DNA from: CAIWHR01 sp963773195
GTDB taxonomy: Bacteria > Pseudomonadota > Gammaproteobacteria > Burkholderiales > Casimicrobiaceae
Reading direction: 5' to 3'
NCBI GenBank assembly: GCA_963773195.1
Contig: CAVZAE010000002.1
Span: 124,001-188,000 of the forward strand
Length of the DNA: 64,000 nucleotides
The notes beneath the pieces were generated by a model. It was not told where the DNA came from. It ran no database searches and saw only the letters and a list, made by a program, of their open reading frames with translations. The first letter of the stretch is position 1. Each line of letters begins with the position of its first letter. The position numbers and the translations under genes were made by a program. Below, piece by piece: positions 39,447 to 48,157 of the stretch.

Positions 39447-39640
39447 AATGCTTTCCGTTTCAATACTGCCAGTCGAATCCCAAACCATGCTTGGCTTGGG
39501 TGCTTCTGGATAAGAATGGCCCGGTGTGGGTCGGGTCACTGCAAAAAATCCGTAGTGAGGAGCATCGCCAACTTCGTCGCGCCCAAGGCTTTTCTTCCCG
39601 CCAGGCAAGCTACAACGCCTGCGCGTTGAAGCGGTTGCCC

Positions 39641-39997
39641 TCAGGCTGCGGGGACAAGCAAAACAGCGCAGGCTTTGGCTACCGCTGACGCGGGCTCGGT
39701 CGCCTTCGATCCGGGCACCGTCGCCCAGCCGCCCTTCTCGATAAAGTCGCCTCGCGACCATGAATCGACCTTCGTAAGCGCGGCCAGATTGGCCGAGACG
39801 TCCAGAGCGCGTTGGAATCGTTCGACGCAGACTGGTGCGAGAGCCACGACCACCGCAGCGTTGGCCCGTTGCGTAGCGTCCGCTTCGGCCCTGCCGCCGG
39901 TGACCCATCCGCCCCATGAGAATCCTACGATTGCCGCCGCAATCGCTCCACCCACCATACCCCAAAGGGCTGGTTTCGTTTCGACCGGAAGCTTCAT
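39641..39997 (-). CDS. membrane-anchored hypothetical protein (site A target)
   Basis: A 118-residue protein with one N-terminal membrane segment (GMVGGAIAAAIVGFSWGGWVTGG, about residues 13-35), then a soluble part with two Cys (ALAPVCVERFQRALD and VAKACAVLLVP). Similar short proteins of unknown function are common in Burkholderiales and alphaproteobacteria; the family was not named with certainty. AGAAGG precedes ATG 39997. A Crp/Fnr-type palindrome (40154-40169) and a -10-like TATTGG are placed upstream in the right orientation, giving a leader of about 120 nt. Confidence 0.7.
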   Translation of the reverse strand: MKLPVETKPALWGMVGGAIAAAIVGFSWGGWVTGGRAEADATQRANAAVVVALAPVCVERFQRALDVSANLAALTKVDSWSRGDFIEKGGWATVPGSKATEPASAVAKACAVLLVPAA

Positions 39998-40153
39998 AAC
40001 GAGTACCTTCTAAAGTGAAACTGGATGAAAAGCGGCCGGCGCAATCACAACCACTCCTGTAACTGAGGCAGATCCAATGGTCCTGGGCCGTGAATGAGGT
40101 GATTACTACACCCGCACTCGCTTACACCAATACGCGAAGTTCTCGATAGCGTA

Positions 40154-40169
40154 TGTGCGGCGTCGCACA
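40154..40169 (-). promoter_or_regulatory. Crp/Fnr-type palindrome, site A
   Basis: On the reverse strand TGTGCG-ACGC-CGCACA, then TAC, 18 bp, and TATTGG at 40127-40132. The centre is at -41.5 for the predicted start of transcription of the 118-residue gene at 39997. Confidence 0.7.
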
Positions 40170-40316
40170 TAGCGCCCATTCTTCACAACCTAGCGATGAC
40201 CATCGGCACTTCTAGTGGCGCATGCGCCGAGTCCCGCGCATCGAAGGAGGACAAGCGGACCGGCACCTGAAACGAACTTCGCGATAATTGCTCGGGCGCT
40301 CAGCGATCGACTGTCA

Positions 40317-40573
40317 TCAGTCTTTCCCGAATAGCGGAAATGGTCCCGTAACGCCTGCTGCGATCATGGCGATCCCCCAACCAGAATCCATAGCGCTTGG
40401 TCCATCGCCGCACCGGTGAAGAACCGTGCGATGTCAGAACTGGCCAAGTTCATCGCGTTCACGCCGAAGATAGTAAGCAGGATGCCTCCCGCGAGGAGTG
40501 CGAAAGCGGCGGACTTGACGCACTCACGGCGGCAGACGGGAATGCATCGTGCCCGATATGCGCGCCAGAGCAC
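40317..40573 (-). pseudogene. DUF3185 small membrane protein, one-base deletion in a G run
   Basis: The visible frame starts at GTG 40573 and holds KSAAFALLAGGILLTIFGVNAMN, then SSDIARFFTGAAMDQALWILVGG, matching DUF3185 (one helix, then S-S-D-x-RFFTG, then a second helix). It stops prematurely because a run of five G is one short. Adding one G gives VGG-IAMIAAGVTGPFPLFGKD and a stop at 40317, the expected second membrane helix and end. This is either a homopolymer sequencing error or a pseudogene. The start is uncertain because no ATG is in range. Confidence 0.65.
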
Positions 40574-40609
40574 GGATGACGAATGGGACGCCTTTCTTAG
40601 TGATATAAT

Positions 40610-40627
40610 CCTAGACGAACATCTAGG
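40610..40627. promoter_or_regulatory. inverted repeat over a TATAAT upstream of a Crp/Fnr gene
   Basis: CCTAGA-CGAACA-TCTAGG directly follows a perfect TATAAT (40604-40609). No good -35 is present. The position is 60 bp before the Crp/Fnr gene at 40687, so it could be an operator over the transcription start. Inference only. Confidence 0.4.
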
Positions 40628-40686
40628 CAGAAAACTCCACTAATTTCGCGCAGTTCCGGAAGTGGATCGAATCGGCGGCGGTAGCG

Positions 40687-41421
40687 ATGTCCACACCCCA
40701 CAGTCCGACGCAGAACCATCTTCTCGCCGCTTTGCCTGCTGCCGAGTTCGAACGTCTGTCTCCCCATCTGGAGCTCGTTCCGATGCCGCTCGGCGAAGCC
40801 CTCTACGAGTCGGGCGGCCAACTGCATCACGTGTACTTCCCCACGACCTCCATCGTGTCGCTGCTCTACGTTCTGGCGGACGGTGCATCAGCCGAAATCG
40901 CGGTAGTGGGCAACGAGGGAATACTCGGGATTTCGCTCTTCATGGGCGGCGAAACCACGCCTAGCCGGGCCGTCGTTCAGAGCGCGGGCTACGGCTATCG
41001 CCTGAAGGCCCAGCTGCTGAAGCAAGAATTCAACCGCGCCGGCCCCGTGCTTCACCTGCTGCTGCGCTACACGCAAGCGCTGATCACGCAGATGGCGCAG
41101 ACCGCCGTATGCAACCGGCACCATTCGGTTGAGCAGCAGTTGTGCCGTTGGTTGCTGTTGAGCCTCGACCGCCTGTCCTCGGATTCGTTGACGATGACGC
41201 AGGAACTGATCGCGAACATGCTTGGCGTGCGTCGCGAAGGCGTGACCGAGGCGGCCGGAAATTTGCAGCGGGCCGGACTTATCCGCTACAGCCGTGGTCG
41301 TATCGAGGTGCTTGATCGGCCGGGCCTGGAAAAGGCGGTTTGCGAGTGCTACGCGGTGGTCAAGACGGAATTCGATCGCCTGCTCTCGGATATTCCTCGT
41401 GGCGATCGCGCCCACGGGTAG
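40687..41421 (+). CDS. Crp/Fnr family transcriptional regulator 1
   Basis: A 244-residue Crp/Fnr-type regulator. The effector domain (about residues 15-125) shows the beta-roll pattern VPMPLGEALYESGGQLHHVYFPTTSIVSLLYVLADGASAEIAVVGNEGILG. The long dimer helix is about 130-160. The helix-turn-helix at the C-terminus reads MTQELIANMLGVRREGVTEAAGNLQRAGLI (about 175-205). There is no FNR-type cysteine cluster and no obvious cAMP-binding set, so the signal is unknown. It is a candidate to bind the TGTGCG-N4-CGCACA sites in the downstream region, together with the second regulator at 47325. Confidence 0.93.
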   Translation: MSTPHSPTQNHLLAALPAAEFERLSPHLELVPMPLGEALYESGGQLHHVYFPTTSIVSLLYVLADGASAEIAVVGNEGILGISLFMGGETTPSRAVVQSAGYGYRLKAQLLKQEFNRAGPVLHLLLRYTQALITQMAQTAVCNRHHSVEQQLCRWLLLSLDRLSSDSLTMTQELIANMLGVRREGVTEAAGNLQRAGLIRYSRGRIEVLDRPGLEKAVCECYAVVKTEFDRLLSDIPRGDRAHG

Positions 41422-41524
41422 GCCATAGATCATTAGCCTGACCGTCGGCGTGGGGCAATTTCTCTTCGACCTCGGCGTTGGGGCGGCCTCGCGTAGTGAG
41501 AGTGCTGCTGTCGCCCTCCCTATT

Positions 41525-41794
41525 TCATCGCATACTCGGATTCCCAGCCGAACGGGAATCACGCATCTCTCCTTGCTTGAAGTCGTTCGTCGATGCGGAA
41601 TTCGGAGCTTCGTGTTGCGGCATCGGCGGCGTCGCCACGCTGCCACCCTCGCCTTCCCACGCCTGAAGATCTTCTTTGTGCTGCTGCTTCGTGGCAAGGC
41701 GACGTTCCTCGCCTCGACGCAGCGTGAGGGCGGCGCCGATCGCCGCGCCTCCGACCAGTGCCAGCGGCAGTACCCAACGCCTGTACGTCGTCAT
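41525..41794 (-). CDS. small membrane-anchored hypothetical protein (site B target)
   Basis: An 89-residue protein with one N-terminal membrane helix (YRRWVLPLALVGGAAIGAALTL), then a polar tail rich in Glu/Gln/Lys/Pro (RRLATKQQHKEDLQAWEGEGG...). Function unknown. GAGGAG lies 9 bp before ATG 41794, chosen over an in-frame upstream start at 41815. Crp/Fnr-type site B (41855-41870) with TAACCT at 41828-41833 is placed at the class II distance on this strand. A divergent DUF1345 gene begins at 41920. Confidence 0.7.
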   Translation of the reverse strand: MTTYRRWVLPLALVGGAAIGAALTLRRGEERRLATKQQHKEDLQAWEGEGGSVATPPMPQHEAPNSASTNDFKQGEMRDSRSAGNPSMR

Positions 41795-41854
41795 CGTGGA
41801 TCTCCTCGTGCACACGGTACGGCTTGCAGGTTATTCGCCGGGGCAAGCGCAGTC

Positions 41855-41870
41855 GGTGCGCTGACGCACA
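41855..41870 (-). promoter_or_regulatory. Crp/Fnr-type palindrome, site B
   Basis: Reverse-strand TGTGCG-TCAG-CGCACC, GAC, 18 bp, TAACCT (41828-41833). It serves the 89-residue gene at 41794. In the other direction no good -10 is placed for DUF1345. Confidence 0.7.
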
Positions 41871-41919
41871 CATGGCGCCGGGTTCAGTCGGTTCTTCCGC
41901 CCACGATTAGAATGCGCGT

Positions 41920-42633
41920 ATGGCACCCAACCGAATGCGATCGACCGTGACCCCAACTGCTCCCGACCGCGCCCCGTGGTGGTGGATCGAGCGCCTGGGG
42001 GCCAAACAGCGGCTGGCGGGGGCGCTGGCGATCGCGATCGCCGCCTATGCCATGGTGCCCGATTCCGTTTCCTGGCACACCCGGCTTGTCGCGAGCTGGG
42101 ATGCCGGCACTCTCGTCTATCTCGGGCTCGCATGGACGATCATCGGACGCGCGGACGCGCAAGCGACGCGCGCCCATGCATTGGCGCAGGACACGAGCGG
42201 CTACATCATCTTCCTGTTCGTGCTGGGGGCCGCGTGCGCCAGTATCGTGGCCATCGGGTTCGTCGTGGCCACGATCAAGGACCTCGCATTCTGGCCGAAG
42301 GCTTGGCACCTGGCATTGACGATCGCGGCGCTGATGTCGTCCTGGTTGTTGATCCAGACCGTTTTCGGATTTCACTATGCGCGCCGCTACTATCGCGACG
42401 AAAAGCAACAGCATCCGGGGTCCGGCGGGCTTGCGTTCCCGGGCGGCGCCGACCCGGATTACATGGACTTTGCTTACTACTCGTTCGTTGTGGGCATGAC
42501 GTCGCAGGTGTCCGACGTCCAGGTGCTCTCGCCCATCATGCGCCGGATGACGTTGGTGCATGGTGTGCTGGCATTCATCTTCAACATCGCCGTCCTCGCG
42601 CTCAGCATCAATACGATCGCCAGCGTGCTCTAG
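41920..42633 (+). CDS. DUF1345 family membrane protein
   Basis: A 237-residue integral membrane protein with about five hydrophobic segments, including RLAGALAIAIAAYAMV, TLVYLGLAWTIIG, YIIFLFVLGAACASIVAIGFVV and LALTIAALMSSWLLIQTVFGFHYARRYY. The HYARRYY and the following PDYMDFAYYSFVVGMTSQVSDVQV are DUF1345 hallmarks. Function unknown. It is divergent from the 89-residue gene, with Crp/Fnr site B between them. Confidence 0.9.
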   Translation: MAPNRMRSTVTPTAPDRAPWWWIERLGAKQRLAGALAIAIAAYAMVPDSVSWHTRLVASWDAGTLVYLGLAWTIIGRADAQATRAHALAQDTSGYIIFLFVLGAACASIVAIGFVVATIKDLAFWPKAWHLALTIAALMSSWLLIQTVFGFHYARRYYRDEKQQHPGSGGLAFPGGADPDYMDFAYYSFVVGMTSQVSDVQVLSPIMRRMTLVHGVLAFIFNIAVLALSINTIASVL

Positions 42634-42694
42634 GCTGACCGACTTGCGAGCGACCGCCCGCTCGGATGCCGCTAACGCCGGGTTGTCTGACGCC

Positions 42695-43486
42695 TCAGTC
42701 GCCCCAGACCCTGATCACCTGATCGAGGCCATTTCGGTAGTCGGGGAACCGCGGTTTCCATCCCGGTACGCGCGGGGATGGCGCCCGCCGCGGCATACCC
42801 AGTGCCGTTTTTTGCATGTGTTCCTCGCGAATGATTACCTTGGCGATGGGCTTCGAGAACAATGGTAGATGCAGCGGGGCTCGCCGGCCGACGCGATGCG
42901 CGAACGCATCCATCAGCAGCATGAACGAAATCGCGTGACCGTCGGTGGCGTAGAAGATCTTGCCGACGTTTCTTGGTATACCGGCCGCGAGCAGGGCCGC
43001 AGCAGCATCGAACTGATGGACGTGATACTGCAGCACCTTGGACGGACCCGACCAATACGGCCGGCCGAGACGGAAGGCGGCGCGATAGGCGCGCAGATCA
43101 ACATTCTCCGGGCCGTACAGATAACCGAGACGCACGACACAAGCGGGCAGCGGACCTGACAGGGCTAGCGCTTCGCATTCGAGGATCGCATCGACCGACG
43201 AGCGCAGCGGCTCCTTGAGGCTGGCCCCGCGCTCAACTGCGTGCACGAACGCAAAGCTCGCGTGGACGAGCATCGGCGCGCCGCCGGTTCGAGCCGAGCG
43301 CATCGCACGGCGCGTTCCGGCCAGCGCCATGTGCGCGAAGTCCTTCCAGGCATGCCCGTCGTGCAACAGACCGTTTGCCTGCTGCCCGGCAACGTCGATG
43401 TGTATGCCTTCGGATGAGTTCGTCGCCCGCCGCCGCGCGAGGATCCTTCCGAGTTCGGAGCGCGTTCCGGTGATCGAGAAGTTCAT
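42695..43486 (-). CDS. NAD-dependent epimerase/dehydratase-like protein, active site degenerate
   Basis: A 263-residue extended SDR-like protein. The nucleotide motif at the start is shortened to ITGTRSELGRILARR, compatible with TGxxxxxG. Later parts look family-like: VHASFAFVHAVER (the position of the catalytic Ser), PACVVRLGYLYGPENVDLRAYR and HVHQFDAAAALLAAG. A clear YxxxK is not visible; that region reads VDAILECEALAL. The protein may be a non-catalytic binder or a diverged reductase. Substrate unknown. It lies convergent to DUF1345. Confidence 0.7.
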   Translation of the reverse strand: MNFSITGTRSELGRILARRRATNSSEGIHIDVAGQQANGLLHDGHAWKDFAHMALAGTRRAMRSARTGGAPMLVHASFAFVHAVERGASLKEPLRSSVDAILECEALALSGPLPACVVRLGYLYGPENVDLRAYRAAFRLGRPYWSGPSKVLQYHVHQFDAAAALLAAGIPRNVGKIFYATDGHAISFMLLMDAFAHRVGRRAPLHLPLFSKPIAKVIIREEHMQKTALGMPRRAPSPRVPGWKPRFPDYRNGLDQVIRVWGD

Positions 43487-43801
43487 GGTCTCGGATCAAA
43501 GACAGGATATCCCTTAGGTTGCGCTGTTCCCGTTTGCGCAGTCATTTCTTGTCTCGCGCATGGTATACTGCAACTTCAACGGAGAGGGCAGCGTCAGCCC
43601 TTCCGCCCACGCCAAGTCGGACCTGCAACCCTTGGCGATCTCCAAGGCATCCCTAGCTTGCGCGATGCCGACTCATAGCCGGTCGAGCACCTGGCGAATC
43701 GCGCTTATGACTCCTGCGCACGGTTGCGCACTTGCCTAAGTGCAAGCGAAATATCTATATGGGATCTCCTATGTAGCATAGCGGTTTCTCTAAGGGCACA
43801 C

Positions 43802-44284
43802 ATGTCCACTCATACCCTGCATGTTCCGGCTGCCATCGCCACGGGTGATGCAAACGTCGACAAGGCACTCCGCATGGCCGTCGTCATGGCCGAAGCCAAC
43901 GAGCGCCTGTTCAAGCTTCAAAGTGACGCGGCCAACGCTGCGTTTGCCGAGCACGCGAAATACCTCAAATCGCTGTTGGCCACCAAGGACTCCAGCACGT
44001 TGCTCGCCGAATCGGCGGCGCTTTATCAAGCGAATGTACGCCGGGTTCTGGACGTCTCGCGCATTGGATTTGAAATGGTGCCGCAAACTCAGGCCAAGAT
44101 GGCGGACCTGATGGGCGAGCCCTTCCGCAGGTACACCAAGGAAACGCAGCAATACCTGGAGCAGTACGTGAAGGCCATTGCTGACGGGCGCGATTCGGCG
44201 GCAACCGCCGTGAAGCAGTTTCTCGCGAAGACGATTGCGAGCGTAGGTAGCCAGCAGGATCCGAAGAAAGCCAAGGTTTCCTAG
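43802..44284 (+). CDS. phasin family protein
   Basis: A 160-residue phasin-like protein, coating polyhydroxyalkanoate granules. It is helical, with AVVMAEANERLFKLQSDAANAAFAEHAKYLKSLLATKD, QANVRRVLDVSRIGFEMVPQTQAKMADLMGEPF and a C-terminal AATAVKQFLAKTIASVG. The arrangement fits the Phasin_2 family. Taxonomically this suits betaproteobacteria. The ATG at 43802 has AAGGG nearby, and a strong hairpin terminator follows. The promoter region (43487-43801, 315 bp) holds an inverted GCACTT-GCCT-AAGTGC (43728-43743) and a TATACT, but no class II site of the regulon. Confidence 0.85.
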   Translation: MSTHTLHVPAAIATGDANVDKALRMAVVMAEANERLFKLQSDAANAAFAEHAKYLKSLLATKDSSTLLAESAALYQANVRRVLDVSRIGFEMVPQTQAKMADLMGEPFRRYTKETQQYLEQYVKAIADGRDSAATAVKQFLAKTIASVGSQQDPKKAKVS

Positions 44285-44336
44285 GCCGTCAGGACACGCG
44301 TTCCAGATCTTCGACGAGAATGATTGATTGACCAAT

Positions 44337-44373
44337 GGGCCCCGGCCGTTCGGCTGTCGGGGTCCCTCTTTTT
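44337..44373 (+). terminator. rho-independent terminator downstream of the phasin gene
   Basis: GGGCCCCGGCCG, TTCG-like turn, then GGCTGTCGGGGTCCC, followed by TCTTTTT. It lies about 55 bp after the phasin stop and prevents read-through into the FecR-like gene. Confidence 0.8.
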
Positions 44374-44408
44374 ATGTCACGCGTCCCCAGCGTCGCGCGA
44401 TCGACCTC

Positions 44409-44424
44409 AGTGCGCTGGCGCACA
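44409..44424 (+). promoter_or_regulatory. Crp/Fnr-type palindrome, site C
   Basis: AGTGCG-CTGG-CGCACA, GAC, 18 bp, CATTCT (44446-44451). The predicted centre is -41.5. It is upstream of the FecR/DUF6600-like gene (ATG 44482). Confidence 0.72.
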
Positions 44425-44481
44425 GACGCGATAGCTGCCGTGATCCATTCTCTGTCTGTGGAATTTCACTCAGGGAATGAT

Positions 44482-46803
44482 ATGCACATCAAACAACACG
44501 GCAGCAATCGATACATTGCTCTCCTCATCGGGATCATCGCCATCGCGGCGGTTGGTGTCGCGAATGCCGACCCGCCGGCGCGCGTCGCGCGGCTAGGCTA
44601 TGTGAACGGGCCAGTCAGTTTTTCGCCGGCCGGCGATGACGACTGGGTTCAGGCGGGTTTGAATCGGCCCCTCGTGACCGGTGACCGGCTGTGGGCGGAC
44701 GCCGGGGCCCGCACCGAGCTGCAGATGGGCTCGGCGGCGATTCGCCTCAGTGCAATGACCAGTGTCACGCTGCTCAATCTCGACGACCGGATCGTGCAAT
44801 TGCAATTGGCGCAGGGCACGCTGAACGTGCGCGTGCGCCGCCTCGACGCGGATCAGATCGTCGAAATCGATACACCAAACTTGGCGTATGTAGTCCGGCG
44901 GCCTGGGCAATACCGGATCAGCGTCGACGTCAATGGCAATGCGACCGACGTATTCACCAGCAACGGACAGGCCGCGGTCTATGGCGAGGGCGCGTCGTAC
45001 GTTGTCGACGCGGGTAGAGCCTATCGTTTCGTCGGCACGGGCCTGCGCGACTACGAGGCCCTTGCGCTCCCCGGCGTCGACGAGTTCGATCGCTGGGCAC
45101 AGGAGCGCGACCGCAGCTCCGATAATTCGGTTGCCGCGCGCTATGTCTCGCGCGACGTGATCGGTTCGGAGGATCTCGACGCGTACGGCACGTGGCAAGC
45201 CGTGCCGGAGTACGGGAACGTCTGGATGCCGACGCGGGTGAGCTCGGGTTGGGCGCCGTATCGCGATGGTCACTGGGCCTGGGTCGACCCCTGGGGCTGG
45301 ACCTGGGTCGACGAGGCTCCCTGGGGCTTCGCCGTTTCGCACTACGGTCGATGGGCCAGCATCGGCGGCAACTGGGGCTGGGTACCCGGTCCGGTCGCGG
45401 CACGCGCAGTGTATGCGCCAGCGCTCGTTGTCTTCTTAGGGGGCAATGATTTCGGAGCGTCGATCGCGTCGGGCGGGGCTGGCGCGGTGGGGTGGTTCCC
45501 GCTCGGCCCGCGTGACGTCTATCGCCCCGCCTACCCGGTCAGCCGCACGTATTTCACCAACGTGAACATCAGCAATACGGTGATCAACACGACGAACGTC
45601 ACCAACGTCTACAACGCTTCCAACGTGACCAACGTCACTTACGTGAACCAGCAAGTGCGCGGCGCCGTGGTTGCGGTGCCCACGACGGCGTTCATCCAGT
45701 CGCAGCCGGTGGCGCGCGCGATGTTGAGCGTGCCGCACGATGCCGTCGTTCGGGCGCAGGTCACCGCCGTTGCCGCCGTTGCGCCGATGCAGGTCAGCGT
45801 ACGGGGTGCCGCGCCGGAAGGCCGGAGGCCGCCGGCGCAGGCGTCGGAGCGCCCCGTCGTCGCGAAGAGCGTGCCGCCGCCCGCACCCGTCGGATTCGCG
45901 GCCAAGGAACGCGCGCTGGCCGGCAACCCGGGCAAACCGATCGACCCCTCGGCACTGGCTGCAATGAGACCGGTCACGCCAGTTTCGGCGCCGAAGATCG
46001 AGGTCATCGCGCCGACCGGTAGCGCCTCCCCGGCCGCGGCACCCCCGCCTCAATCTGCAAAGGCGAACCCGCGCGGCAAGGATGAGCAACGAACCCCGCC
46101 GCAAGCGATGACACGCGGAACGCAGCTACAAGCTGGGACGCAAACGTCCCCGCCAGCACAACCTACGCAGCGCGAGTTGGCATCGCCGCAGCGAGGCGTC
46201 CCTCAGGCGTCTGCGGAAACTGGCGGCAACGCCGAAGGCCGCAATCGGCCGAACGCCCCCGCACCGGTTGCCGCACCCGTGAATGTCGCGCGACCGCCGC
46301 CGGCGAACGCGCCCGCGCCGGGACAAGCGCTTCCGGAACAGCGCACCAACACCTTGGCCCGCACGCCGCCGAACGCGCCGGGTGCGGCACCGCCAGCCGT
46401 TGCACCAACAACGCAGGCGAATGCGCCTGCACCGGTTCTAGCGCCATATCCAGTTGCACGAGCGCCACAGGCGAACGCGCCGGCATCCGCGCAAGCACCG
46501 TCGGAACCGCGCAACAAGGCCGAGGCGCCCGCTCGGCCGAACGTCTCTGCGCCGAACGCGCGCGCCCTTCCGGAGCAACAAGGTGCGCGAGCCGAGCCGG
46601 CGGCGACCGCCAAGCCGGTGCCGATGCCGAGCGCGCCCCCGGCACCTGCGGCCGTCGCGCGCGCGCCGGTACCCGGCCCTGCCGCCGGCCCACCACCGAA
46701 CAGCGAGGGACGCGGCAAGGACACGCAACCGGCGAGCGACAAGAAGGGCGACAAGAAAGGCGACGAACCCGGGAAGAGCGACGAAGAGCTGAAGCGCAAG
46801 TAA
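44482..46803 (+). CDS. secreted FecR-like/DUF6600 protein with long Pro/Ala-rich tail
   Basis: A 773-residue exported protein. A signal peptide ends near VANA (about residue 32). A FecR-like domain follows (about 38-135, RVARLGYVNGPVSFSPAGDDDWVQAG...TELQMGSAAIRL). A tryptophan-rich DUF6600-type region comes next (about 233-310: GTWQAVPEYGNVWMPTRV, GWAPYRDGHWAWVDPWGW). Then comes an Asn/Thr/Val-rich stretch (about 355-390, NISNTVINTTNVTNVYN). The last 350 residues are low complexity, rich in Ala, Pro and Gln, ending in a Lys/Glu tail. It is probably surface-exposed or periplasmic. Ribosome-binding AGGGA precedes the ATG. Site C gives it a class II promoter. Confidence 0.8.
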   Translation: MHIKQHGSNRYIALLIGIIAIAAVGVANADPPARVARLGYVNGPVSFSPAGDDDWVQAGLNRPLVTGDRLWADAGARTELQMGSAAIRLSAMTSVTLLNLDDRIVQLQLAQGTLNVRVRRLDADQIVEIDTPNLAYVVRRPGQYRISVDVNGNATDVFTSNGQAAVYGEGASYVVDAGRAYRFVGTGLRDYEALALPGVDEFDRWAQERDRSSDNSVAARYVSRDVIGSEDLDAYGTWQAVPEYGNVWMPTRVSSGWAPYRDGHWAWVDPWGWTWVDEAPWGFAVSHYGRWASIGGNWGWVPGPVAARAVYAPALVVFLGGNDFGASIASGGAGAVGWFPLGPRDVYRPAYPVSRTYFTNVNISNTVINTTNVTNVYNASNVTNVTYVNQQVRGAVVAVPTTAFIQSQPVARAMLSVPHDAVVRAQVTAVAAVAPMQVSVRGAAPEGRRPPAQASERPVVAKSVPPPAPVGFAAKERALAGNPGKPIDPSALAAMRPVTPVSAPKIEVIAPTGSASPAAAPPPQSAKANPRGKDEQRTPPQAMTRGTQLQAGTQTSPPAQPTQRELASPQRGVPQASAETGGNAEGRNRPNAPAPVAAPVNVARPPPANAPAPGQALPEQRTNTLARTPPNAPGAAPPAVAPTTQANAPAPVLAPYPVARAPQANAPASAQAPSEPRNKAEAPARPNVSAPNARALPEQQGARAEPAATAKPVPMPSAPPAPAAVARAPVPGPAAGPPPNSEGRGKDTQPASDKKGDKKGDEPGKSDEELKRK

Positions 46804-47016
46804 CCGACGGAACGTCTAAGGCCGACGTCGCCTATCCGCGGCGCCGGCCGGGCAGTGGCAATTGCGTCGTCCAGCGGCTGGCGGAGCTACACAGCCTTCG
46901 TCAGCACCTCGCGCACTCTGGTTCGCATCGATCCAGCCATCACGGTGACCGTCGGGACTATGCGTGGGTTCGACCCTGTCGACGAATGCAGCGACAATTC
47001 CGATAATCGAGCGATC

Positions 47017-47292
47017 ATGAGAACCTCCACGTCAGGACTTCGGCAAACGGGCAGCCTCATCGCGGGCGCCTTGATCGGCTTCTCGATGGTGGGCACGGTG
47101 TTTGCAATGACAGAAGCACCGGGTTACCTGCCGATCCTTCTCGCGTTCGGCTCGCTCACCGTCTTCGTTGTCGGACTCGTGCTTCAGATCAGCATGACCG
47201 TCACGCCAAAGCAGCAACCCAGCAAGGATGCAGCGGACATGCGGACGGCGAACGCCCCGGGCCTGCAAATTTCGGAGTCGGTCGCAACGTAA
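47017..47292 (+). CDS. small two-helix membrane protein
   Basis: A 91-residue protein with two hydrophobic helices (SLIAGALIGFSMVGTVFAMT and YLPILLAFGSLTVFVVGLVLQISM) and a short hydrophilic tail. No family was recognised. The start is ATG 47017, although a longer frame upstream is open; the residues before it look like noise. It sits between the FecR-like protein and the convergent second Crp/Fnr gene. Codon usage matches its neighbours. Confidence 0.5.
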   Translation: MRTSTSGLRQTGSLIAGALIGFSMVGTVFAMTEAPGYLPILLAFGSLTVFVVGLVLQISMTVTPKQQPSKDAADMRTANAPGLQISESVAT

Positions 47293-47324
47293 GCGTCCCG
47301 GCTGCGAGATCCTCCGTCGCGTCG

Positions 47325-48032
47325 CTAGGCGAAGATCCGATCGTAGGATTCACGATCGGCCTTGTAGCACCCGCAGGAGGCGGCCTTGAGTCCGCGCCGA
47401 TCGAGAACCGTGATATCGCCGCGCCTGTAACGGATCAGGCTGCGCCTCTGCAACGCGCCCGCCGCCCTCGTCACGCCGACCCTGCGGACGCCGAGCATCA
47501 GAGCCAGGAACTCCTGCGTGACATGGAAGGCATCAGCGTGCGCGCGATCCTGGGTCATCAGCAGCCAGCGGGCAAGCCGGGCCTCCACCACGTGGAAGCG
47601 CGTACAGGCCGCCGTCTGCGCGAGTTGGGTCAAATGGACGGAGACATAACGGTCAACCTCGCGATGCAATGCGTGGAAGCTGCGGAGGTTGCGGCGGAAG
47701 CGCGTGGCGTCCATTCGCAGCGCCAAGCCCGCGCCCTGTACTACCGCCCGCACGGGCGAGACGTCCACGCCGAGCGCCAGCGGAATCCCGAACATTCCTT
47801 CGTTTCCGATCAGGCCCACTTCGAGCGAGGCCGAATCGTCGACCGGCATCACAAGCGAGATGAAGCTGCTGGTTGGAAAATACACGTAGCTGAGGCGTTC
47901 GTCCGGCGTGCAAAGCACCTCGGCAAATGCAAGCTCGACTGTCTCGCATCCGGCCATGAATCGGCGCAATTCGCGCTCCGGCAGTGCTTCGAGCAAGCGA
48001 TTGACGGGCGCTGCGCGTTGGATCGATGGCAT
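47325..48032 (-). CDS. Crp/Fnr family transcriptional regulator 2
   Basis: A 235-residue regulator resembling the one at 40687. The effector domain has LCTPDERLSYVYFPTSSFISLVMPVDDSASLEVGLIGNEGMFGIPLALG. The C-terminal helix-turn-helix is VTQEFLALMLGVRRVGVTRAAGALQRRSLIRY, almost identical in the recognition helix (RRxGVTxAAGxLQ) to regulator 1. No FNR-type Fe-S cysteine pattern is seen (single Cys residues only). Its own promoter region carries site D (48158-48173), so it is likely autoregulated. The two proteins may bind the same sites. Confidence 0.93.
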   Translation of the reverse strand: MPSIQRAAPVNRLLEALPERELRRFMAGCETVELAFAEVLCTPDERLSYVYFPTSSFISLVMPVDDSASLEVGLIGNEGMFGIPLALGVDVSPVRAVVQGAGLALRMDATRFRRNLRSFHALHREVDRYVSVHLTQLAQTAACTRFHVVEARLARWLLMTQDRAHADAFHVTQEFLALMLGVRRVGVTRAAGALQRRSLIRYRRGDITVLDRRGLKAASCGCYKADRESYDRIFA

Positions 48033-48157
48033 GAGCGGTCTCCTCGGGCATCGGTGAGACTCGCTCGTGGAGAATTCCGCGGAATTCCGCTGCCCGATGC
48101 AAGCGCGATCTCACCTACTGCGATTGGCGGACGATACGACGACGCTGTTGACGCGTC

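Noticed and set aside
43728..43743. GCACTT-GCCT-AAGTGC before the phasin gene as another regulon site
   Set aside because: The half-sites differ from TGTGCG/CGCACA and no -10 lies at the class II distance.
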